DNA of 64,000 nucleotides, from positions 2,820,001 to 2,884,000 of the forward strand of contig JABWDB010000037.1 of assembly GCA_019614645.1 (NCBI GenBank), written 5' to 3'. The translations under genes were made by a program, and so were the position numbers. The notes below the pieces were generated by a model that did not search any database, was not told the DNA's origin, and saw nothing but the letters and a program-made list of their open reading frames with translations. Origin of the DNA: Stratiolaelaps scimitus. Taxonomy: Eukaryota; Arthropoda; Arachnida; Mesostigmata; Laelapidae. Positions 25,018 to 38,300 of the stretch are shown here, piece after piece; the first letter of the stretch is position 1; each line of letters starts with the position of its first letter.

Positions 25018-27585
25018 GCTTTCGTTTCGAGAATCGATCACCGTTAAGAAGGGAGAGAGAGAGAGAGGGCGGGTTGAGAGAGGCATATCTGTTTGAATGT
25101 CGAGACTTTTACTAAAATGAGATTGAAATCTAGAACGTATCGGTGGTGCTGACAAAACAATGATGTCTATTATTTCAAGTGTTTATTATTATTATTATTA
25201 TTATTATTATTTTATATTACCGATATATAAAACAAGCTATTGTTAGATGTGCGCACTTCACGTTCAATTATGGCCCACTTAATGTTATTATCATCATCAT
25301 CACCATCATTGTCACTTTTCTCTAACAAAAATCATCTATATAATCAAGCTCTGCTCGAATGGCTGAATTTAGATGAACTTGGACTGGCTATAGCGTACGT
25401 ATGTAGCACCCCTTCACAAATATTTCATACGGACAATAAAGCCGGGCATCTGCAACCTTTATATACAAAAATGTTCCCGTATTGCGAATTAGTTCAACTG
25501 ATCAACTTATATATGGGTGACGACTTACTGGCAATGCGAAATACTAAGTCACCTATTCGGGCTATCCTGAGAATAGCCCAATCGCCTAGACCTTTTTGCT
25601 GCTTGAGCAAGAATTGATTGAAGCAACCAGACAAATTCTCGAGCAAAAATGATACGCAAAATTAATATAATTAGCATAATGTCATAAGCAGCAAACTGCT
25701 AACGCTCTTGCATCTTTTAGTTCATACTGACGTAACCGTCACATGGTAAATCCTTCTCTAGGAAAACTCTCGCTGAACCAGAATCGTTGAATTCGGAAGG
25801 CCTCGACATTCTCCTGTGCGCCATAATTATACAGAGGCACCAATTTGGCCTCGGGGAGTGGTTTGTTCAGTATTCTTTCAAGTGAACTGGCGTTGTTTTG
25901 CACAGGAGACAACGGAACAGGTGATTTTTTTTGTTCCTTGGTCAATCAATGGATTCATAGAGAACATTGACGTATTTGTAAAGAGCTACACCCTGCTCGG
26001 CAATTTTGGATTTTTTTCAAACGTTATTAACGCTATCAGATACATTTTCTCAGGCCGATTGTGGAGACGAAATAATCTGCTGTAGGAACGACGCTTGCAA
26101 TTTCCGTAGCTCAAAATCGACGCAATGACCCTGTTAGCTTTCACGATCGCATATCAGATTTCTGCCCTGCGAATTGTCGTTTGTTTTACCTCTAGGTTGT
26201 TAGACCCACCACGGATCTGGTCGAGCAGGAGGCTCTTAATAGTGGCTCCCTGCATCCAGGGGTCGATTCTCCATAGTGCTGAAGTGACACTGTTGACAAC
26301 CACTCAATAATCGGCTACCTTTTCCGATTACCTAGCTTTAGCTTTTTTATTTGCTTAGGTCAGTCCCGGCACTGAAGGTCATACCTTGCTGACTGTTTGA
26401 CTATTTTACAATGCATGATAAACAGATTAAGAGAAATTGATCTCATTATTACCACACATTTTCTAATTTCTTACTGAAATTCACGAACTGTTGAAATTTC
26501 ACTATTGCGTATCTTAAAATCAGGAGTTATTTTTCCATCGTTCTATATTCTCGTTCTTAGGTACAACTGTGTAGTAAACTCGGGAGTACGGAATAAGCAT
26601 ACAAAGCGTTCTGTACTACCGAGAGTGCTACAGTGCTTCGGCAAAGTGACAAGTTCAAGTTGGCCTGGCGCGTAACACGTCGCAAGCTGAAGGTGACCGA
26701 GATCGTTTCCAGAGTGTATGTGTATATTATGATTATGTTTATTATTATTTTTTCCATTTTCTTCGGACAAAGTCAACACACCTCCAAGAAAAAGTAAGAT
26801 GAGAAGCCATTTTCATTTGGTACTTGTTCGAAATCGTCTTCGTTTATGATAGCGAAGATTGCTGTGGTGAAGATTGCGGTGGTGAAGACTACTACCACTA
26901 TTCATTCTACTCCCAGATGAAGATCTTTATTACAAAGGTTAGTGACACTTGCTACGCAGCGTCCAAACGAGAGCAGAGTCCAGAGACAAATTCGACCATC
27001 AAATATATATATCCTAGATAGCCATAGGCGGAGCAACGGACAGACGAACACTGTGTTAATTTATTACTGTGAAAAGTACACGGCGAGCGGGGGGGCATTC
27101 TAATAACAACAGCCAACATCCTGGTGCGTATTTAACTGTGCGATAAAGCTCTTTATAACATTCACTTTTGTTTCGTTATGCCGCCGTGACGGCATAAACG
27201 TCAATGTGTCCGCGTCCTTGATAAGGTACCGTTGGCTCGGCGTTCACGGCCCGTCTTCGGAAGATCATCATGGCCAGAAGGTTCGCCCTCGCAGTTAGCT
27301 ACAAATTTAAAATGTAAAGCGATAGCAGTCCACGAGTCCTGGTTATTATAGATCGTATGCTTACTATGAAGATGGATGATGGAGGGTCTTTACAAATGTC
27401 ATTAATTGGACATATGAGCTTGGATAATTTGGACAAAAAAATATTTAAAAAACTTTTTTTTGGAAAAAATTTATATACATATATATATATATCCTGATGG
27501 TGATGTATTGATGATAAACGGATTGAGCAGTTGTGTAGATTACAAACTGATAATAACTGGGATCGAGTCACCACTAATTCGGATC

Positions 27586-28187
27586 CTACGTGGTCTGGCG
27601 TGACACGGGTCGGAGAATTCGGAATGAACATGTGAGATCCGAAGTGACGGTCATCATGGCAGCCGCATTGTCGAACTCGTTACAGTAATTCGGAGCCGAA
27701 AATATCGTTACGAGTTGCCGGTCCGCGAAAAACTCGTAGCCTTCAGCAACAACCTAAAAGGTAGAAAATGGAAGAAGAAAAAAAAGGGTCGAAGGTCGTA
27801 GAGCTGTTCCGCGACCTGGTGATGACATACAGGAGAGCTTGAGCATTGTAAAACTGCAGTCCCTTTAATAAACCAATGAAACCTTTCACGTTTATGTTGC
27901 CATTGACGATATGTGACCGTCTGCATAGTCAGACGGCGCCTTGCATGCTCACTGATCACCAAACTGAATATCGCTATAGTGTACCTCAATCCAGGTGAGG
28001 ACACGTATTGAACTTGAGGTGAGACACGCATTGAACTACCGTGTTCAGCCACTAAGACCTTCTAGGGCGAACAGCGCAACATCGGCACGCTCTAAGTTAA
28101 ATGCGTTAATTCTATGGGAAAAAAAAATTAAAATACAAAATCGATCAGTGATTTCCTGTTATATATATGTACCTAGTGTGTCCTGAT

Positions 28188-28240
<53 letters not shown>

Positions 28241-29618
28241 TGTACCTGGTGTGCCCTGGCGACCAAATCGAGGCCCATCTGTTGAAGGAAACCGGCCAGC
28301 GCATCCGCTCCGAAGAGGTAAGATACTCCACGATCACTCTGAACCCAGCCACTACCTGGGGAGGGGTCCGCCCAAAGGAGATCGCAAGCGATCCCGTGAT
28401 CCGGGACGTCGAGCATTGGCCGAGGCAACGTGCGAATGTCATCCCACGTCTGGATATCAGGAGACGGCCCACCGTGACAGCAGAATATTTTATCAGCCAC
28501 CAGACCTATCAGAGTACTGACTGATTATTTTACGTCTGTAATATATGTATGTATGTATATATATATATATATATATATATACATACATATATATATATTA
28601 TATATATATATATGAGGCAGAGAGAGAGAGAGCAGTTATGAACATACGACTAAAAAGAAAAAATAAACAGAACGCATACTAGAAATAGCATCTCGGAACG
28701 AATTAGATTGTTCTCTGGTCAATGATGAGCATACCGGCAAGCGGGAACCACGCGAATAGATCATTGAACTTGTTGTAGAGCTCGAGATTGTACCGATGTC
28801 TACACTCCGTAAGAAATCCGTACATTGAGTTGATCCGAACTGACTCGTGATTACCGCGCAGCATAAACACATTTCCTGGGTATTTAATCTTGTAGATTAA
28901 TAGGAGACACAACACCTCAATGGAGTTGCGACCCCGGTCGACGTAGTCACCAAGAAATAGGTAGTTAGCCATTGGAGGGTGTTTCCCTGTAATGACAATT
29001 AGGCATACTCTCTATTTCATTTGATTGCGTATGTGAAAATAAAGAATAATTAGTGAAAGCGGTTGGCGGTGTCAGGTCGACGTCTGAGGGGCATGGCCGT
29101 CATTAGGCTTTCAGTTCAAATATTTACGGCACCTTGGTTAAGTAGACTTGTGTTACTACAATGCACGATGTATTTGCAAGAGCAAATGTAGCTAAAAATT
29201 CAAGAGAATTAGGGAAACAGCTTATTTATATATACAACTTAGGTATTAGATGTCACGGCAGAACGCGGAAAGTCCTCGTGAGATACTGTATTAAACAGTA
29301 CAATAAGCTCGAAAATGATACCACTGATATACGGTTGGATATGTTCTTGCCTCAAGTTTTTTAAACTTAAGGCTTCAGCCAACAGTGTTATATATATAAC
29401 ACTAGACGATTACTGAAACAAAATGTAAAAATATAATAATTGGGGACATATGGATGTCAGGCGATGGCATTTTGGCCTCTTCGACTCATAGCGAGGGAAA
29501 TGCGCTGCAGGATGAAGGACCCTGCGCGCATGTCCCCGTGGCGCGGATCAGCGCCTGTCGGAGACCCCTTCGAGGAAATTAGTATAGGGGGCCGGCCGTG
29601 GTATATAGTACACACACC

Positions 29619-29649
<31 letters not shown>

Positions 29650-29942
29650 GTGCGAAATCGATACACCCACGCCATAATATATATATATATATATATATAT
29701 ATACATGTTCTTGACTCACCGTGATTCAGGATGCGCAGGAGGTCATGAAACTGGCCATGCGTGTCCCCGCAAATATGAAGAGGTGGATCGAGCTCGATAA
29801 GCATAGGCTGAGCAGCGATTATCTCCTGTGCCTTGTCGATGATAAACTGTACCTCTTCCATTTTGAGATCGACATAGAGAGCCTTTGTTTTTCGCACCTT
29901 TAGCAACCTTTCAAGGACGTTGTCCAGGTTGACGTTGTACAT
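27586..29942 (-). CDS. Divergent PP1-type serine/threonine protein phosphatase catalytic subunit
   Basis: A metal-dependent Ser/Thr phosphatase of the PPP family, closest in motifs to PP1. Exons are 29942-29720, 28986-28735, 28505-28246 and 27753-27586, in consistent phases, giving 300 residues and stop TAG 27588-27586. All catalytic motifs are present: GDTHGQ (PP1 has GDIHGQ), GDYVDRG, LRGNHES, CCHGG, RAHQ, then [11 protein letters not shown]. Divergences include VRINSMYGF after GNHES, HGGPSPD for HGGLSPD, and a short tail ([12 protein letters not shown]) without the TPPR motif of standard PP1. The chosen ATG ([14 protein letters not shown]) lies where PP1 begins; the same frame stays open upstream to a stop at about 30077 but has no earlier ATG. 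Introns hold SINE A, LINE and (AT)n sequence. It is probably a lineage-specific PP1 paralog rather than the main housekeeping copy; that is inference. Confidence 0.93.
27795..27895 (+). mobile_element. SINE family A copy in PP1-like gene intron 3
   Basis: CGCGACCTGGTGATGACATAC linker variant, GAGCTTGAGCATTGTAAAAC, CAGTCCCTTTAATAAACC. It lies antisense to the phosphatase gene. Confidence 0.75.
28187..28239. repeat. (AT)n microsatellite at a PP1-like splice donor
   Basis: A long AT run begins only a few bases inside the third intron of the phosphatase gene, next to the GTACAT donor at 28245-28244. Confidence 0.9.
28547..28613. repeat. (AT)n microsatellite in PP1-like intron 2
   Basis: An interrupted AT/ATAC run in the 229-bp intron between the second and third phosphatase exons. 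Confidence 0.9.
29462..29595 (-). mobile_element. LINE-like 3' coding fragment in PP1-like intron 1
   Basis: On the minus strand it encodes a diverged [23 protein letters not shown] pattern. The same pattern, better preserved, is at 54.3 kb. The motif QRLSLAIQRGN recalls the C-terminal end of some arthropod LINE reverse-transcriptase ORFs (from memory, not searched). It is flanked by (AT)n runs at 29622-29651 and 29678-29703. Confidence 0.5.
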
Positions 29943-30167
29943 GTTGTCAGATGCTGTACTGTCGTTCGTTACTGGTGCCGTATGGAAGCCAGTGTATGGC
30001 CGTGAACTCGTGTGACTTATTCTCAGAAAATCTTCCGGATCTCCCTGCCCTCTCTGCCCGGAGCCACAGATCACTTATCCTAATCTTTGAGACGAAACAA
30101 AATTCAACGTTAACTTTAAACACTTATCGGAACGAGCATCGGGTATATGTGTGTTGCTCGAACCGAT

Positions 30168-30288
30168 GTCTCTGGCCATTGGAGGCCAGAGAGCGCGCAG
30201 GTTCGAGCCCCGCTGCGTGATAATGACAAATAAAAGAGCTTAAGCATTGTAAGATTGCAGCTCCTTTAATAAACCTGTAAACCTTGAC
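30168..30288 (+). mobile_element. SINE family A copy
   Basis: A good copy with anticodon-like arm TCTGGCCATTGGAGGCCAGA, B box GGTTCGAGCCCCGC, then GAGCTTAAGCATTGTAAG and TTTAATAAACC. Confidence 0.8.
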
Positions 30289-33200
30289 CTTCATCAGTTT
30301 TAACTACGCTCGCCTCCGTTCCGATTTCGGCCGCTATGAGTGATCTCTCCATCTGTTGCCTTTGAAAGGTCTGTGTGGCGGTTCTTGTGCTGACGTATTG
30401 GGTGGACATAAAAAACGTCCACGTTTATCGGCCACCTGTTGTGACTAGGATTTCAGGTTCTGACGCACATCTGGACTTCTGCTTCGTGTAATCACGAAAC
30501 TAGCGCGATAAAGCGTTCGTCAACGATAATTATCGAGTGGTTTACCGGGGTAAAGGGTAGGGCGCTTAGCGTGGAAGTCAAGCTTTCAGCATCGATCAAA
30601 GCCATTCAAGCTACCTTGTGAGAGGGGGAGTTTCATCGATTGATCAAACGCAAGCACCTCGTACAGGATAATTGTTGCTAATTGTGTATATTTTGACCAG
30701 CACATAAAATGAGACTGCATTGTTTCTTCCGTTGGAAGCGGCGAGCTCACTTTCAACATACGTAAAATAATCATCTCGAATCAGAACTTATGACTTGCCC
30801 AGTTATGGATAATGTAATTGAAGCGTCTTATAAGCACAATGATGAATTTCGCCACCTCCGCATAAATGGACAGGTACCCAGGTGCCCTAGTGACGAGTTG
30901 AACGTTACACAAAACGACAACCGGCTCCATAACAGCAACAATGAACACGGGGGGAAACACGGTGACTTACGTTTGCATGTCGTAAGAATATGTACTATTC
31001 CCTAACACGATCACTGCATATGCTGCAAAGCCAGCTCCGTTTCGGTCGAAGCACACAGCGAGTCACACACGGCTGCATCTTTGGTCTGACCAAGACGTAA
31101 TTAATATAACGGTAACTTATGGTCAAAGCTAAATTCGTCGATGGATCTATGGATCACAGCCAGGTTGATAATAATGATAATAATAATAATCATTATAATC
31201 ATAGCACCGGATTAACCGAGCATCGAATTTGACATTTCACCATTTGGCTGCCATTGGATAACGGCCTATGTGGACGAATTGGTCGGATCTAAGGGGGCCG
31301 GACGTTAGGCCAGGCCTAGGCCTATTATTCCCCGATCGATAGAATTTTCGCAAGCCATAACCCACCTGCGCTATGTCCTGTTCGGTGGGACTTCGTCAAC
31401 AACCTTGAAAATCCGGTGGCGGATATTCACCCACCCTGCAAACTGCGGCCGCAGCAACCGAAGATCGACAACTTCGTTTCCATTAGCAAATTGCGGTGCG
31501 GGGCGGAATTATCACACACACATATCTCTTTGATCGATAATAATTCTTCACTTCGTCCGACATTCAGCGTGAAGCTCCTCTCGTCCCGTCGCTGGGGTTA
31601 CGATCTGGGATTCGTGCGGGGACGATTTGTGTGACGTGTTCCGTATCCTGCACTGCTGGTAGCTGCCGGTGGTCTCGCAGATACGACCTCGGCGTGTCGA
31701 CGAGTTGAGTTCACGTCTCGGTTTGGGGAACGGTTCACAAGCTGGGTTCGTTTGTCGTAAAGCGTCCCTCGATTATTCGTACTCGAAACGGCCGAGTAAA
31801 GATGAAGAAGGACACGCCGATCTTATGCTCAGAGCTGATCGGAAAAGGCATCCCCGAGAGGCGTCGGTCCAGCACCGTACAACGAGGTGGTCTGGTGACC
31901 TTCTATCGGCGTACTGATCGTCGAGCAATGTTTGTTGTGGTTGTCCGATCTCTGGCAAAGCAACTAGCAACCAACTGCCGCGCAATCGAAATCGTCTCTA
32001 GAGCGAATCCAGTTAGGGAGCGGTTGCTCAACGCGGCGGACGACGCGTACGATGGCTAAGTAAATGGCCGCAGACGCAGGTTGGAGTAACGCGACCTGGT
32101 GACTTATAGAGAACTTATAAGCGTTGTATAACGTCAGCTCCGTTATTAATAAACTAATTAATTAGTAAACTAATTATGCGCCTTCACCTTGGCTTTCCTT
32201 GTCCTCATTGTCAGGTCCACGATAGGAAACTGCAATACGATATAATACAAATTATTTTATTTATTCTATACTTTTATTCTATGACACCTCATCTCACCGT
32301 TGGCGAACCGTTGCAGCCGGGAACGCGTCGAGGTCTCCGATTTGTGTTCCATTGTTCAAAACCGTCGAAATGTATACGAGGCAGAGGAGACCCAATGCGA
32401 CATTGATGAACAACGGCCACCAGTCTGTTTGATCGAGAATTTCGACGAATGAGACCGGCTGCAGCTGAGCACCATTTGGAAATTGCGTTTGGCTGAAGGT
32501 GCCCTTTCGATCCGAACTGTTTTTCGAGCTGACAGGCCTCAGCTGAGCCTTCCCTATCTGACAGGCCTCAGCTCTTAACCTTTTAAGGTATTACTATGAG
32601 GACCTGTCGGGGTCACCTTTGCTTATTCTCTGCCTTACTCGTACCGTTGCCGTTCGCGTTCAAGTGGACAATAGTAACAAATTCATAAAAAAAACCATCG
32701 CACGATATTGTGCGACATATATAACAACAAAGCATCCAGGTGCATTGTTTACTGCTATCTAAAGAAGAATCGTAGATTAGCGCCTAATTAGCACAATTGA
32801 TAATTTTTAAAACGTACGTCTAGTAACTCTACAATTCCAAAACCTTTACCCCATACAATCGAATGGCCGAATGTTGAATATGCCCTTTTTGCTTTCGCTA
32901 GTGACCAATCAATATATGGCTGCACGAAATGATTCCAAATAATCGACTTGAACGCGAACGGAAACGTTGGCCATACGCAATTTCCAAATAACGCTCAGCT
33001 ACAACTGGTCTCACTCGTATCTGGCTCCGACCTTACTTGGCCACGTTCGCTTAGCTTCAATCTGAAGGCACGTGTTAGTAAAATTGCAGGCATACCTCGG
33101 CAAATATATTCTCAACTGTGAGTATATGTCGAAACTCAACTCGACGAATTCTCTCGCGTAGGATCCGACGACGTTCAACCTGCCACCACCGGCACCCACC

Positions 33201-34170
33201 AGCTTATCTGAATAGGCCGCAGATCGATTTGGTGCCTGTGTTCAGGACGTGGCCAGATCGATCTGCCTTGCCAACGCTTGCGCGCCGAGTTACGAGAAAT
33301 CCTCAGCGAAGTCTCATTGACTCAACGGCGAGCTCTCTCTTCCCCTCTACCCTTCTCTCTGCTTAGTCTCTCTGCTGTTCACTGAAGCTTCGCTTAGCGT
33401 AGGGGGGGGCCGGTATAATGTACCCCACGCGAGTTTCAGGGCCAAACGCGTATTGGTAACACGGAAAGTGATTGGTGACCCCGATTTTGATTGGTGGACC
33501 CCGAGGTCTAGGACAATCACAACGTTGTGGAAGGGGGTTCTCTCTGTGCGGGACCGCGATGGATCTGCCCTCCACGTGTACCAGAATCTCGAGAGGGTTC
33601 TCACAGTGGGGTGTCGGATGCGCGCGGACTGTTTGTCAGCTAGAAGCCCGATAGCACTGCTGACTGTTGGCGTTTACATTCAGTGCTGATCATGTATTCT
33701 ACGCTAGGGATAATCTATTGTCAAGATGTCTACCACAAATCATATGTGTCCTATAGATGGTGTGGCGCGATCTTATTGTGATCAACTTTGTCAGTGTTTC
33801 GTGCGACATTCGTTAATCTCTCGAATTGGAAATTAAGCTGGAAGCTGCGTCCATGGATGGCTGGATGCCTGATATCTCGGTCTGTTTTCCGTAAGTATCG
33901 ACATTGTCTAGTTTTCAGGAGACAAATGATACTCTGGTTATTTCTAGTTGTAATGACTGTCGCATTTTGATTTTCAAGTTGCATTGTGTTCCTACATTGT
34001 CGGTCTCCAGGTCGTGTCCGCATGCGTTATGTCCTCATTGACGACGTGGGGGGTCTTCTGACATGTATCTATTTACATGGTGGGTGGGGGTGTTTGTGGG
34101 GTTGATTTCGTTGGGGTAAGCGTCCGCCGACCACGTAACTGGCTGTCTTCTACAATGACGCTCATAGATC

Positions 34171-34209
<39 letters not shown>

Positions 34210-35303
34210 TGAACGGCTCAGGCCCGTAACACCGTAGCGGGGCACGGCTGAATAATGAAGCCGAAAAAATACAACCAAGAAAGGCTAATTTTCCATTTTA
34301 AACTCTTCAGCTCAAATAAAAGAATTATCTGTTTAATACTACTACTACTCCATACTAATAAGGTATGTGCATGTACTCTATTATATTGTATAACTGTAAG
34401 ATACCGCAGGAGCTAATGCACTTATCTATATACAGATTATAGATGTTTGTTTGCTTAAGTATTCTTAAAGAATTCTGAAATGAAACATTTTGTCACTTTG
34501 ATCTGCAACTTATTTTTGACCTTTACAACTTCATTCGTTCAGCTGCAATCACTCGCTCGCAAGTTCGAGATCGCGCCTAAACTAGTTCGTCTGTTCTTTG
34601 CTGTGTTTGCGTGTCCACAGTTTCACCAGGACAGAGCGGTCGAGGCCTGTCCACGCCTGCCTAAATCAATGAGCCTTTCGAAGGTCCGCAGACGGCCAGT
34701 AGGACCGCGATACTCCACCGATGTTGGGTAGACACCAAGGGAGCGAGCACATTTGATATTGTATAATTCGACTTTGTGACCACCTTGAACGATGTATCCC
34801 GTATCGAGACTTGAGGCCAAGGGAGCAGGTGTCTGAGGACTTATCAGGCTCAAATCAGGACAGGCATTCACTGGCGACAATTCGCTCAGGACCTATTTTT
34901 TTTCGTGTGGACCAAAATCGTGTGTGAGGTGTGTGCTGGTGTGCCTCGCCGGAATCAGCACGCTGACGCAGGAAGATATTGTCCAATTGTACCAAATACA
35001 GCCGAATGGATAATGAAACACTGAATTAGTGATATTATTTAATTAGAAGTTGGCGTTCGAAAATTATCCACGCACTGTGTCTTTTGTTTATTCGTAAAAG
35101 ATAAGACCTTCTGGCCGGACAGTGATCAGTGAACCGCTGATGTTCTGATGCCATCCAATGTGACGGCAAATAATAGTTTCAACTTTTTCTAGTAAAATCT
35201 CTGCTCCTATCAGATATGCGTATTTCTCGTGCTCGGCAGGTACAATCTTCGCCAACTTTTCTTAATGAATTGTGACTCTGCCACATAGGGAGAAAAGAAA
35301 ACA
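30289..35303. other. Intergenic, mostly unexplained
   Basis: No gene is supported. It holds a SINE A fragment (32095-32160), a repeat C copy (32521-32643) and an (AT)n run (34173-34204). Short open frames occur at 31416-32059 and 33453-33689 on plus. Another at about 34623-34900 on minus (SLDTGYIVQGGHKVELYN) follows a possible acceptor and looks mildly protein-like, but I cannot place it in a gene. The right end should contain the promoter of the first Spätzle-like gene. Confidence 0.4.
32521..32643 (-). repeat. Repeat family C copy
   Basis: A reverse copy of the C consensus: TACGAGTAAGGCAGAGAATA, GGTGGCCCCGACAGG, TTAAGAGCTGAGGCCTGTCA, then an AGCTCGAAAAA end. Other copies are at 38.1, 44.7, 54.2 and 58.6 kb. 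Confidence 0.85.
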
Positions 35304-38300
35304 ATGTTCACCCTTCTGAGCTTGTTCGTGTTTCTGACAAACTCGGCCAGTGTACCTCTACCGGCACAGGCGAGCTGCGAGAACGCAAGCCTAACGTAAG
35401 TCAGTCGCATACGTAGTGTTATTACATGTATTAATTCAAACGTACAAGAATTAGCGTATACATAGATACGAAACGCAATGTTGTTGTCGGTGCAATTTAT
35501 TGGGGAAAGTCACATTACAACATGTTGTCTTTTTGTGTGTGTGTTTGTGTGACGGATTGCATATATGATCAATTGATTGAAATCGAAACGTTGATGAAAG
35601 TTCAGCTTTTTTATTGGCGAAGCCTAGACACGTTCCACTGAATGTTTAATGCAGAGATTTTTGTTCGAGATATATCCAATGGGGCAAAGCAATTGGCCTA
35701 TTTTGGCCACACGAGATTTCGGGACTGCGAAAGTGGGGGGCCTCTTTGTTCTTTAGCTGTTTTATTAGGTATATCTATCGAAAAGGAGGGTGTCCTTATG
35801 ATGTTTTATTTCACGTTCAGCGGGTGATACAATTGTCGCCCCCAACTTTTATAGTTGACTAATAAACTATAGTCTAGAGTTTTCAGTTCATCGAGGTCAT
35901 CTCGTAATTTCCATGTGAACCCCTCACTGCATTGCTATTATGGTTATTATTATTATGTCTGTCTCGCAACGCCCGCTCTTTCGGTATGTACGTGTGTTTT
36001 CAGAGTGTCTTCTGTAAACGAGACCTTGAATAAAGTGGATTCGGCCATTCAGCCAGTGGCACCTCCGATAGATCACAAAGGTCGACCGAATTGTCGCGCC
36101 CAGACGGTGTGCTTCGAGGATGAGGCCGAAGATATTGCTTATCCGACGTGAGTATATATATATATTTTTTTTTTATGACGAAGAATGCTTATGCAGACCA
36201 GGCCTCACAACCAAGGTGTTTGCCATGGTACTGTGGGATTCGTGCCTGGTGGAGTGGCAGACCTACCCACTAAACTCACGCCCCACTTAGGCTTCAGAGC
36301 CTCTGGATTGCTCCGGATCTTCAGAAGTACCATATATATATATTTTTTTTGTTATTATATATTATATATATACAAAAAATATATATATATATAATTTGTT
36401 TATTCGAATTGAGCCTGTAACCTTTGTATAAGGGTTGGGCGTGACATTCTCCATGTAGAAATATTATATTATTCACACATGTTATATTTGCTACATTTTT
36501 CCCCATTATATTTACGACAACTTGCGCAGTAATATGTTCAACTGGATAGTTCCCGTCAATAAACCTCACCGAATCAATTGTCCATTTACACAATACACGC
36601 ACGTTCCCAGATGCCCCCTCGTGCGAGACACTCATTAACTATCTTAACTAATAATTCATAGAGAGAGAGAGAGAGAGAGAGAGTGAGAAATCACCAGTCC
36701 GACTCTATAAATAAATTGTCCGGGCTCACCCACAGCCAAATCATTCCTCATCCGACTCTAATCATTCGAATTCGATCATCACAGGCAACTCATCGCCGAT
36801 GCAGTCGTTCGTCTGCGTTCTCGCCAACCAAACAGCTCCGACGGCGATTTCGTTGTTGAGCACGATACAAATCTGACCCCACCGCCTCTACCCGATCATC
36901 ATCGGCATATGCACTCGGCCGAGAGAGCACCGGAACGAACGACGGTCAGCAAGAATCAGTCGGCTGACGACGATAGCAACACTATCAGTGGCGTCAGCAG
37001 CAATAACCACAGTCGCCCGTCAAACACCCGTGAGTGGCCAGCGTGTAAAGCTGCCAATTTCCACTTTCCGATTAAGGCTGCGTTGACAGAAGATGGTCAA
37101 TGGAAGTACATCGTCAACAATGAGAACTATCTGCAGGTTGTCACCGGATCGATCTGCACGTGAGTTACGACGTTGATGAGTTTGTCTCAATTGAAATGAG
37201 CGCGATCCTTATCAAAGATATTCCAAGAATAAGTTGAATTAGACAACAATAACAACAACAACAACGACAACACCGACAATAACAACAACAGCAATAAAAA
37301 TAACAATAATAACAAACAACAACAACAGCAACAACAACACCGACAACGAACAACAACAGCAACAACAACACCGACAACGAACAACAACAACAACAGCAAC
37401 AACAACGACAATAACAACAACAATAATAACAACAAAAACACTGGGTCGAATAAAAATGAAAACCTAAACAATACTAAACATTTGTAAAAGAGGTCACGCT
37501 CAAGAAAACACGCTTCGCCGACGTTCGAGCTATCGAGTCAATCGTAAGAATTCCGTGGGCGACGCCGGGTTCTGCTTATGGCAAGCTGTTCGTAAGAGGG
37601 CTAAAATAAGTATATGGTGTAAGTTCGAGTCCCGCGAGCTGATGACATATATATAAGAGAACTTCAGCAGTTTCTTTAACAAACCCTGGCCTCTGAGCTG
37701 GCTGTCCGTTGTGCCGCTCCGCACATCATACGTAGGCCCATCGACAGGAGCGATATGTACCTCAGGTTCCGAGTAGGGATCGCATCGCATCAACGAGGCA
37801 GTTACATTGGATCCGACGGATGATCATTGCACCGTAAAGCTTAGCCATTCAACATTGGTGTCAATCTATTTAAGACGAACTGACAGGCCCGTCCAGCATC
37901 TCTCAGAAACCTACGCCACCTTGTGCGACATACGTTCGCCCCGCAAGCAGGTGATCGTAGCGGGAATGTTCGAAATGCTTATGCTGACATTTGTCTTGCT
38001 GGTTTTCCCGCTACTCATTCGGGCCTAAGCTAACAATATCGTCTATTGTTTTTTGTTGCGGCCAAACCAGTTACGGAGCATTGAGCGAATGCCTGCTCTC
38101 AACGTAATAATGTACGAGTAAGTCAGAGAATCAGCAAAGGTGGCCCCGACAGGTCCTCATAGTAATACCTAAAGGTTAAGAGCTGAGGCCTGTCAGATAG
38201 GGGAACAGCTGAGGGTCAGCTCGTAAAACAGTTTTGGTCTCAATGTAATGAAATCCGAACGGTCACGCGTAGACTACCCCCATGAACTAACCCTCATCAT

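Larger units (their letters stand above)
23692..26816 (-). pseudogene. Unrecognised multi-exon gene, probably decaying; may encode a secreted protein
   Basis: Minus-strand segments chain by splice phase. Segment 1, about 26816 to 26620, holds LQLATCYAPGQLELVTLPKH and ends at a phase-1 GTAGTA donor. Segment 2, 26302-26190, starts with two bases, holds ALWRIDPWMQGATIKSLLL and ends at phase 0 before a 59-bp intron. Segment 3 starts at 26130 (HCVDFELRKLQASFLQQI). It runs on through two TGA codons to EQGVALYKYVNVLYES, then needs a one-base shift to enter the frame NKPLPEAKLVPLYNYGAQE and WFSESFPREG. A phase-2 AT-GTGACG donor near 25743 then fits the last segment, 23882-23692 (PFCVKADKSIYYTLTAS, VMCVLQCASY, stop). 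The first segment begins with a hydrophobic run (KWLLILLFLGGVL) out of frame with ATG 26816 by one base; that run could instead be a pyrimidine tract. I recognise no family. Sequencing errors could mimic the breaks. Confidence 0.4.

Noticed and set aside
28167..28520. Open frames over the phosphatase exon 3 region on plus
   Set aside because: They read (AT)n as Tyr-Ile repeats and then the antisense of a real phosphatase exon.
37165..37471. Poly-Leu/Val protein on the minus strand
   Set aside because: It is the antisense reading of the (AAC)n microsatellite.
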